The notes below the pieces were generated by a model. That model was not told the DNA's origin, searched no databases, and was given only the letters and a program-made list of their open reading frames with translations. DNA of 64,000 nt from Merluccius polli (taxonomy: Eukaryota > Chordata > Actinopteri > Gadiformes > Merlucciidae), in the NCBI GenBank assembly GCA_030340625.1, contig JAOPHQ010002280.1, positions 62,001 through 126,000 on the forward strand, read 5' to 3'. Of the stretch, positions 56,200-64,000 are shown piece by piece. Position numbers and translations under genes: made by a program. The stretch's first letter is position 1. Each line of letters starts with the position of its first letter.

Positions 56200-58255
56200 A
56201 ACTTACTTGGAACAGCAGGGACAGACAATACAATACAATGGCAATGCAGTGCTTCACCCAGCAGGAGATGCAGAGATGCCAGCTGCAGGGACCAAAAAAG
56301 CCTCAGGTCAAGGAGGGTCACCATTGGTGAACTGGCCCGGTAGAGTGGTAGTACTTTCAACCCAATTCATCTTGGATGATGCACTCATGGAGCAAGAAGT
56401 TGCACTGTTCAGAAGGCTCAGAAGATGACTCTGGAAGCTACTGAGGGTGGCGCGGATGAAAAACTTCCTCACTGACAGTTGGTTGATTGCTGGAGGGATG
56501 CTTCATCCCGAAGGAAGAAAACTCCACAGAGATAAAACAATTCCGTACCATCTCACTCCTCAATGTGGAAGGCAAAATCTTCTTTGGGATTCTGGCAAGG
56601 AGGCTGACCACTTTCATGTTGGACAACGACTATATGGACACTTCAGTTCAGAAGGGTGGAGTACCGTGGGTACCTGGCTGTCTTGAGCACACCAGTGTAA
56701 TCTCTAAGATGATTGAGGATGCAAAGAGGAACCATGGTGACCTGACAGTACTGTGGCTCAACCTAACCAATGCCTACGGTACCATACCCCACAAGCTAGT
56801 GGAAACGACATTGAAGACCTACCATGTCCCTGAGACTGAGACTGGAGGTTACAAGCGGCATCCAACAGGCGCCCATCAGGGCATTCACAGCCAAATCAGT
56901 ACCTGAAGGGAGATGGATTTTGAAGGACATGGTCGAGCTCACCGATTGGGCAAGAATGGAGTTCAAACCTGCAAAATCCAGAAGCCTGGTACTGAGGAGG
57001 GGGCGTCAAAGTGGACATCATCCCAACAGTCCAAGAGAAACCGGTAAAGAGCTTGGGTGGTACAGGGTGGACCTCAACGACAAACAGATTGTGAAGGAGA
57101 TGCTCATTCAAGCTGAAACCTGGATGACATCTCTGGAGTGGCCTACTTGGTAAGTATAAGGCTTAGGGATACCAACGTGGGGTGCTTCTCAGACCTCTGG
57201 CCACTGCTCGTTTACAAGGTACCCATCTCCACTGTCGAGGGGCTCGAGCGGAACACCTACCTGAGGAGATGGCTGGGTGTCCTGAGAAGCTTCTGCTCCA
57301 TTGGCCTGTACAGCAAGGGCAGCAAGCTGCAGCTGCCAGTAACATCTGTGGTCGAGGAGTACAAGGCAACAAAACCACAGCAGGCCATGATGCTGCGAGA
57401 CAGTCAAGATGCAAGAGTACGCCAGGCAGACATTGAGGTTAGAACAGGTCGCAAGTGTTCAGCAAGCAGAGCATTGAGGGAGGCGGAGGATTGCCTGCAT
57501 CATGCTGACATCATCGGGTCAGTAGCCCAGGGCAGGTTAGGCCTGGGTTGCTCCACCAGGGCAAGCTGGATCATGGCCAACCCAAAGGAGAGGCGTGGCA
57601 TGGTGCAGAGGTCTGCAAGGCAGAGGAGGAAAGGCGACATGTCAAGGCTGTAGCCATGAACAAGCAGGGCAGCTGGACAAGGTGGGAGAGCGTGCAAGAA
57701 AGGGCACTGACCTGGCAGGACATCTGGAGCATGGAAGGACACTGGATTAAGTTTCTGCTGTGTTCCGTGTATGATGGCCTGCCAGCTGCATGCTCTGCGG
57801 AAGGCCAGCCGACCTTGAGCATGTCTTCTCCTCGTGTCAGTCAAGTCTGGCGGATGGGAAGAAAGAAGCCGAAACAACTTTCTAAGGGGCCTCGCTTCAT
57901 CCACTTTCTCAGGGCAGGGGTGAGTGCAACAGCAGAGATAAGAGGAGCAAAGGGGTCCTGGCCACAGCAAGTGACTGGGAGATGCAGGCGGACCTTAGGA
58001 AGCAGCTCAAATTCCCAGAGGAGATCACCCACACTAGCCTAAGACACGATATTGTCCTCTGGTCTAAAGGTACCAAGCAGGTGGTTCTTATTGAGGTTAC
58101 AGTACCCTGGGCAGAGAGGATAGAGGAGGCACATGAGTGCAAGCTAAAAGAAATATCAGGCCCTCATCTTCGAGAGCCAACAGAATGGAGAAAAGACTTA
58201 ATGTGGATGCTGAAAGAGCAAGCAACGGCCACAGTTTTGACATCGGTCTGACCTA
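56200..58255 (+). pseudogene. decayed LINE with restriction-like endonuclease
   Basis: Frame-shifted reverse-transcriptase blocks: FRTISLLNVEGKIFFGILAR, DTSVQKGGVPWVPGCLEHT and LWLNLTNAYGTIPHKLVE, then RMEFKPAKSRSLVL. The catalytic F/Y-x-D-D box expected between them is not found. Downstream are RRWLGVLRSFCSIGLY, KLQLPVTSVVEEYK and GRLGLGCSTRASW. The C-terminal LRHDIVLWS...IEVTVPWAERIEEA fits the restriction-like endonuclease (P-D...E...K) of R2/NeSL/Hero-like LINEs, with the P-D changed to H-D. It is 5'-truncated, contains several stops, and ends in an AT-rich tail near 58300. Inactive. Confidence 0.78.
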
Positions 58256-58319
58256 CCCTACATATTATAATAAGGTGTCTTCAAAATAAGATAAGTAAAA
58301 AAATTAAAAAAAATAAATC

Positions 58320-58420
58320 AAGCCTACAGTACCCTGGGAAGAGAGGATGGAGGAGGCACATGAGCGCACGCGAAATATCAGGCCCTCATCTGCGAGAGAC
58401 AACGGAATGGATGAAAGCCT
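58320..58420 (+). repeat. second partial copy of the LINE 3' coding end
   Basis: ACAGTACCCTGGGAAGAGAG through AACGGAATGGATGAAA repeats 58100-58198 with a small deletion. A tandem remnant. Confidence 0.8.
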
Positions 58421-58790
58421 GTAAGGCTGGTTTACAGGTAGCCGGTTGCAATAACCCTTATCGTATTTTGCATATTAAATATGTTGGCCAACATTTGTCA
58501 GCTAACATTAGCTCAAGAGACGGGTGAGCTGGGAAAACTATCCAGTACAGGGGGGATTTATTTGTCTTATATAAATAAATCTTAAATAAATACGTAAATT
58601 AACGTTCTAATAAAGTAAATGGACAATACAGAAATTAACATTTACATTGCATGATAGACAGTGGATATGTTGCCCTAGATTGATTTATGACAATTGTTTT
58701 GAACATTTAAGGGAGAGGAAAACTTGTTTACATTTACAATTACAAACACATACAAGATGAAGCCGTTACTTTAGATGAATCGGAACAGGT
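58421..58790. other. intron 4 sequence, no gene
   Basis: AT-rich. Nothing recognised. Confidence 0.4.
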
Positions 58791-58794
58791 TTTA

Positions 58795-58878
58795 TTACGG
58801 GGTTCAAACCCAGGACCTTCTGGGTTTGAAGTGAGCAGTGAGCAGAAGTGCTAACCACTGTGCCACCGTGCCACACCT
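58795..58878 (-). repeat. tRNA-derived SINE head (fragment)
   Basis: On the minus strand, TGGCACAGTGGTTAGC resembles a tRNA A box and GGGTTTGAACCCC a B box, about 40 bp apart, as in widespread fish tRNA-type SINEs. It lacks a plausible full cloverleaf, so I do not call it a tRNA gene. It ends about 110 bp before exon 5. Confidence 0.65.
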
Positions 58879-58992
58879 ATATATGCCATATATGTTTAAA
58901 GTGTGTGGGTGTGGGTATGTTCATTTTCTTCCTTGACTTGAGATGAAAGCACGGCGAGCTATATATGGTGATGGGTGCTTGTTGGCGTGCAG

Positions 58993-59126
58993 GCTCAGGC
59001 ATCCCGGAGATGAAGACCATCCTGCGTGGAGTGGTGCTGAAAGAATACCTCACCTTCAAGACCTTCGTGGCCAAAGTCATTGGCCTCACCTGCGCTTTGG
59101 GCAGTGGCATGCCCCTGGGCAAGGAG
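58993..59126 (+). CDS. clcn2: CLC-2 chloride channel, exon 5 (selectivity filter)
   Basis: With one base from exon 4, it encodes GSGIPEMKTILRGVVLKEYL, then TFKTFVAKVIGLTCALGSGM and PLGKE. GSGIPE is the first anion-selectivity motif of all CLC channels; GKEGP, completed by exon 6, carries the glutamate that acts as the fast gate. That Glu is the last codon of this exon (59124-59126). The acceptor is GGCGTGCAG ending at 58992; the donor is GTAATG at 59127. The length of 134 bp plus one incoming base restores phase 0. A CA tract starts 11 bp after the exon (59138-59158). Confidence 0.97.
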
Positions 59127-59159
59127 GTAATGCACCAACACACACACACACACACACAT

Positions 59160-60180
59160 ACATACACTCATACGCTGGGATAGCGGATTCATTGCTAAAT
59201 GCACCATCCAGCGTTGTGGAGGAACACGTTATTTTTACCGTTGCTAGCTTCCCTGTAATATACAACATGAGTGGAGATTATTACCGCGAGTTACGGCCTG
59301 TAGCCTGTAGTTCAATAGTAAATTCACACAATTACGCAGGGAAATGAGACCGAAGTGTATTTCGATTTTTTTATTAGATTGTTGAAGTTAAAATAATAAT
59401 GCCGACATTTTTACATTAAATATTGGAAAATGTGGTTTCAAGTACGTCACATTGTTACATTAGAGCGGGTATTTATACAAAATACTTGGCTGAAGGAATG
59501 CGTGTTCAGTGCAAAGTAGGACAAATCCAATGCATGCGCTACCTGAAAAGCAATGCAACGCACAGATATTGCATATGAAATGCAACAACGCAATGATTAA
59601 GGAGCGTTCGATTGAAAGTGAATGGTTAGGAATTCTGTGTAGTCGCAGCGATACAAACCCACTGAAACATTTTAAGGCATAAAACCACATCTTCAAAATC
59701 TAAAAAAAGGTTTTATGAATTGTTCCTTGTTTGTCCTTGTATTCTCGCCAAAAAATAATACACATTTAGTTTTCATGGATTTTTGTGAAATCCCCATTTT
59801 ACTTTTGCCAACATGTGGTTGAAAAACATTTTTTTTTTTTACAAAGGTTTATGTCTGCCAATAGGTTTCCTATATCCATAGCATAAAAACACAATTGTGT
59901 GTGTTTGTATTCAAGTGTGGGTGTTTGTATTCAAGTGTGTGTTTGTGTGTGTGTGTGTGTTTGCACATGTTTGCACATGCATATCAATGTCTTCCTGTTT
60001 GTTTGTGCATGGCCTCTGTCCGCAACTGGAACACACACTTGCAATACCTTGAAAACATGTGAGACAGACAGACACACACACACACACACACACACAAACT
60101 GACTCCAAATCAATAATGTCAATCAACATCTAGTTAATCCTCTGAGATCCTCCTCCCTGCTCTCCTAAACACCAAGAGGC

Positions 60181-60231
<51 letters not shown>

Positions 60232-60365
60232 TATGGCATTGAGGTCCAGACCCGCTGTGAGTCACCTGGCCCTCGAGCAAGCACTCTTTGGTTCAATTAG
60301 ACTATTAAGGACACACCCACACACACACCGGTACATATGCACACGTATGCATGCACGCACGCACG

Positions 60366-60396
<31 letters not shown>

Positions 60397-61985
60397 ACAC
60401 ACACACACACACACGCTTAGCGCTGTGTGTGTTACTCTCTCCTCTTCACCGATGCATTATGAAGCACAATTAATTTAGTGATGGAGCCAGCAGGCTACAC
60501 ACTGAGGTGTGTAGGTGCAGTTTGAGGGCTTACGTGGGTTGGGTGTAAGTACTGTATGTGTTGGAACTGGTATAAGTTGGTTTATTTTAGCTTGTTTAAT
60601 GTTTAATGTGAACCAAACAAAATGTAACACTGTGTGTTATTTTGAAGCCTGTCCAATGTGACAAAATAGAACAACATTGTGGACAATGTGTGTCTGCTTG
60701 TTGCTACATGGTTTGTACAATTAAACAAAACAAAAATTATATTATTGGTCAAAATGTAGAGTTCACCCCGAACCCAAACTATCATGAGAGTAAGGTGACA
60801 TCATGCCTCTTCGTCACTAACAGTGTCAATCATTGCAATCCATATACTTAATTGCACAAGTGTTTTGCTGTGGAAGAGGAAAAGATCTGTAGCAGATAGA
60901 TGGATGATAGATAGCGCTATACATGGAAGAAAGAACCCATGGAGCAAGCCGAGTAATTGGTCTGAACACAGTGCATTGGGTGAGGAGATGCTGATAGCTG
61001 GTGTTGTGAGAAGCAGTTTCTCTTGAAACTCTTACTCGCGTGTTCTTTAATGAAGCGATAGAAGAAGTTGTTTAGCTTTAAGAAATAATCAGTTTTATTG
61101 TTAACACCAGTATAATGTGCAGAGTTTTACAGATATATCTGGGTCCCACTACGTTTCCCTGACCGAACAACAAAGTGTGTGTCAGTTCACGAAGTCTGAG
61201 CACCACCTATCCCTGACCCAGGAAGTTATATACACAAACAGTGAAAACGTCATAAAGGGCTGGCTGTTGACGTCTTCCCCTCTCGTCCTTGTGGTGTCTG
61301 GCCCCAGCGCCAGACTGTCGCCTCCGGGTATTCTCTAAAAGATTCTTTACACGTACAGCGACAATCCTGCCTGTTTTTCGCCATCATCTGACCTCACTAT
61401 CTACTCCACACATGTAACCAACAACGCACTCATTCCGATCCTGAGGAGCTCCCCCCATGCTTACATGCCTCTGCTCATAGCTCATGACTCTGTCCTTCGT
61501 CTGCAGACAGGCACCGAGGTTAGTGTGACCCTAGTTATTGGTCATATGGTAGATATAAAATGTAACCATACCTTTACTGGACAGAGTTTTCTTTTTGCCC
61601 ATGTTTGTGAATTATTGATGGTACTTCTGGCTCTGCAGATGTAGTTTGTATCCTGTGTGTGTGTGTGTGGAAATCACTGAAGTCTTTTGGCAGAAATAAA
61701 TCTGGTACATGTGAGGCATTCCCATCAGACTGTTGCCTGGAGACACACTCACACATACGCACACATGCGCACACATGTACACACACAGCCCACAGGCCTT
61801 CCTGTTGTGTAGTTCTGCATCCATTCAGTGTGATTTGTGTTTCCTTTATCATTGACTTTTGATTGGAACGTTGAGTTGAACTTCTGCAAAGTGCTCTCAG
61901 TTGAAATCCTACTGGTTGGAGCTCTCTGTTTAATGTTGAATGAGTACGTTTGCACACACATTGTTCCTGACATAGTCTCACAAGT
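59160..61985. other. intron 5 sequence, microsatellite-rich, no gene
   Basis: GT run at 59938-59961. CA runs at 60073-60097, 60185-60226 and 60365-60414. GT run at 61656-61670. The stretch 60995-61560 is relatively GC-rich and could be an LTR-like repeat, but I found no borders. Confidence 0.5.
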
Positions 61986-62013
61986 CAGACTTTAGATTAA
62001 CATCTAAAGTCTG
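61986..62013. repeat. perfect 12-bp-stem hairpin
   Basis: CAGACTTTAGAT, loop TAAC, ATCTAAAGTCTG. It lies about 200 bp from the RecQ-like fragment. Confidence 0.85.
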
Positions 62014-62196
62014 ATGGCAGACGAGCTCAAATCTGGGTGAACTGGGCATTTCATTTTCTTTTGCTTCAAATTCTTTTAAACCAATCATGTTGCTGCGAGC
62101 GGGGATCTATAGACTTCTTTTACATGGAATGGGAAATAACCTGACAAGCAGTACCACAACAAATGGCAGACATTTAATCTGGGATCCAGAAGAGGA

Positions 62197-62469
62197 TTAA
62201 TAAAAAAAATTAAAAACCTCCTTGGCCAACAGCGAACACAAACTCGGCCAGCACCGGTAAACTAAACTTTTTCCGTAGCCGGTGGGAAGACAAGCTAAAA
62301 CTTCCTGTCCAGATACCAACGTCCTTTGATGAAGGTCTGCAAAGGTTTCAAATCCAACCTGTGTGGACCGGCCACTGTAAAAAACCTCCATCTTGCACTT
62401 GCGAATGAGTTTATCTTCGAATATATCCGGAACAAAACAGGAAACACTGCGTAACTCCGCCCCTTGCAC
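62197..62469 (-). pseudogene. RecQ-type helicase fragment
   Basis: The minus-strand frame contains ETFADLHQRTLVSGQEVLAC then LPTGYGKSLVYRC. LPTGYGKS is the Walker A (motif I) of RecQ-family DNA helicases, preceded by a Q-motif-like region. Only the start of the helicase domain is present; DEAH and later motifs are missing. The flanks carry CCAGAAG/CTTCTGG inverted motifs (about 62182 and 62532), suggesting a mobile or captured fragment. Not a functional helicase. Confidence 0.55.
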
Positions 62470-62599
62470 TTCCTGGTTTCCGGCCCAGGGGCTGTACAGT
62501 CTCGCCCCAGAAGTTCTGTTATAGCATTGTCGAACTTCTGGATCTGAGATTATTACTGACTTTAATGACTTTACATTCCTCTTTCCCTCTCTTCTTTAG

Positions 62600-62677
62600 G
62601 GTCCATTTGTGCACATCGCCAGCTTGTGTGCGGCACTCCTCAGCAAGTTTATGTCGCTGTTTGGTGGAATCTATGAG
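62600..62677 (+). CDS. clcn2: CLC-2 chloride channel, exon 6 (gate helix F)
   Basis: Encodes GPFVHIASLCAALLSKFMSL then FGGIYE: 26 codons, phase 0 at both ends. GPFVH completes the GKEGPFVH motif, and the rest forms the following pore-lining helix. The acceptor is CTTCTTTAG ending at 62599; the donor is GTAACT at 62678. It ends at IYE, the point where mammalian CLC-2 continues with NES in the next exon, which is outside the window. The exon contains no frameshift or stop. Confidence 0.96.
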
Positions 62678-64000
62678 GTAACTAACTCACCGTCATAGTA
62701 ATATAATATATACTAATATAATAATGTGCCATCGCTTCTGCAGTATTTAGGAACAGCGCTAGATGTGCGTATACACTGACATGTATAATGGACGTCCATT
62801 TTCTCTCCTCTCTATCTCTCTCGGGCAATTGAAGAGAAAGTGTGTGTGTGGGTGCACGTAGAGCGATTTCTTATACCCTAATATACCCTTTCAATACCTT
62901 TTTTTCCCCCCCCTCTCCCATCTCTTATTGCCATAAAACATGATTTGTGCTTGGTTTTCATGACTGTGGGTTGAAATGAGCATGCGGCGACACACAGAGT
63001 GCCCAGTGGTTTGTTAAACATTATTTCTCGGCGAGGCGAGTCTCACACGGCGACACATTTCATGAATGTCCTCTTCAGAGAGCTGGTAATGGTCCCATTG
63101 CATTATTTGCTGTGTTTAGACATTTTAACTGCATGTGAAGCGCATTTACTTTAATTTTTGAGAAACTTTCTAGTTCGGATATTTTTGAATGGAGTAAATG
63201 TCTGCAGTCGTAAAATTACATAGTGCAGGTTTAAAGTGCATTTTATACTTGATTTACCCACAACCCGAGACCTTCAAATGTATCTCTGCCTGCACTCTTG
63301 CCACCATCCCTGCTCTGTTAATCTCCTTGTAACTCTCTATCAGCCTCTCTCCTTCCATCCTGCCACTATCTGTCTCTGCCACTCTCTCTTTCTCTGCAGT
63401 TGCTTGAATGGTGCAGATTAATAAAGTGAATCGGTGTGCGTGCATACATACTCGCAAATGTTTAGTTGTACATTTGTGGGAGTGTAGTGTACTTGTACAC
63501 AGAGTGTGTGTGTGTGTGTACATGTGTGTGTGCGCAGAAAGTTTGATGTGTACTTTTGTTTATAAAGTGTGTGTGTGTGTGCATGTGTGTGTAAGAGGCA
63601 TCCCAATTGCATTGCGTGGCCCTCTCCACTCTTGTTGAAGTACAGTATGCTAATGTGTATGTGGGCGCCTGTGGGCTCCCAGCCAGCTTCTGTCCCACTA
63701 CCACCGCTGCTGCTTAACAAGCTGACACTTCAACACACAGGCAGGGGATGGAGAGCCATTCTGCACCTACGCATGCACACGCACAAACGCACGCACAGAC
63801 ACCCACTGTTTCATACACATGCTGATTCTACAGGGCTAATGTGAAGTAGACCACTGCTCAGTTACGGACTAGTGCCAAATGTATTTGTATTTGAATTATT
63901 ATTCATTTTAATAAATATACAAATACATACTTGTAGAAACAGCTGAGTTGTTTGCTAAATGCTATCGTTTGCCTCCATGCTGCTTAAAGGAGCCCAGTCT
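62678..64000 (+). other. intron 6 sequence to window end
   Basis: No further channel exon was seen. GT runs lie near 63505-63534 and 63567-63592, and CA-type runs near 63776-63800. Confidence 0.5.

Noticed and set aside
57138..57653. 171-codon ORF as a host gene
   Set aside because: It is the middle part of the LINE relic, in line with its RT and endonuclease blocks.
58795..58878. Possible functional tRNA gene
   Set aside because: A- and B-box-like motifs are present but no convincing cloverleaf; matches the widespread SINE head instead.

Overview
This is a piece of a vertebrate nuclear genome, almost certainly from a ray-finned fish. No bacterial-type gene, operon, CRISPR array or phage module is present. 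The evidence is intron-split coding exons with GT/AG junctions, abundant (CA)n/(GT)n microsatellites, and repeat families typical of teleosts: hAT, PIF/Harbinger, an RG-rich Tc1/IS630-type transposon, BEL/Pao, Ty3/gypsy, a LINE with a restriction-like endonuclease, and a tRNA-derived SINE. I cannot name the species.

The one host gene I can support is a voltage-gated chloride channel gene, best matched to CLC-2 (clcn2), on the + strand. Five consecutive exons are visible: exon 2 (25899-26040), exon 3 (51251-51382), exon 4 (52168-52296), exon 5 (58993-59126) and exon 6 (62600-62677). Their splice phases agree and they read through as one continuous protein, from the cytoplasmic N-terminus to the GKEGP gate region. 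I did not find exon 1; exon 7 and later exons lie beyond 64000. Intron 2 is about 25.2 kb and is packed with transposon debris.

Layout. 1-5.8 kb: an AT-rich tandem array, a hAT-like end, a dispersed repeat split by an internally deleted BEL/Pao element, another hAT-like element with an internal minisatellite, and a 32-bp GC-rich minisatellite. 6-13.7 kb: fish dispersed repeats and a large nested inverted structure holding two oppositely oriented PIF/Harbinger copies. 15-18.5 kb: a GTTATAAC-rich MITE and a 2.7-kb palindrome with a telomere-like motif near its core. 18.5-25.9 kb: mostly unannotatable DNA with microsatellites and a broken THAP exon. 26-51 kb (intron 2): a Harbinger-like MITE 18 bp after the splice donor, a hAT element with a transposase N-terminus, a decayed Ty3/gypsy element, a 21-bp minisatellite, a BED-finger hAT remnant, a hAT MITE with an 8-bp target duplication, a triple-nested MITE, and an unusual long-TIR element with a perfect 10-bp flanking duplication. 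52-64 kb (introns 4-6): a THAP fragment carrying a Tc1/IS630-type transposon, a decayed LINE, a SINE head and a RecQ-helicase-like fragment.

The genes do not form a functional system together; the window is one channel gene embedded in layers of mobile DNA. The most interesting points are the insertions and dinucleotide tracts very close to channel exons, the 10-bp-TSD element at 46.3-47.7 kb, the palindrome at 15.8-18.4 kb, and the nested insertions that record relative ages. All alignments were made by eye, so repeat boundaries outside clear TIR/TSD junctions are approximate.
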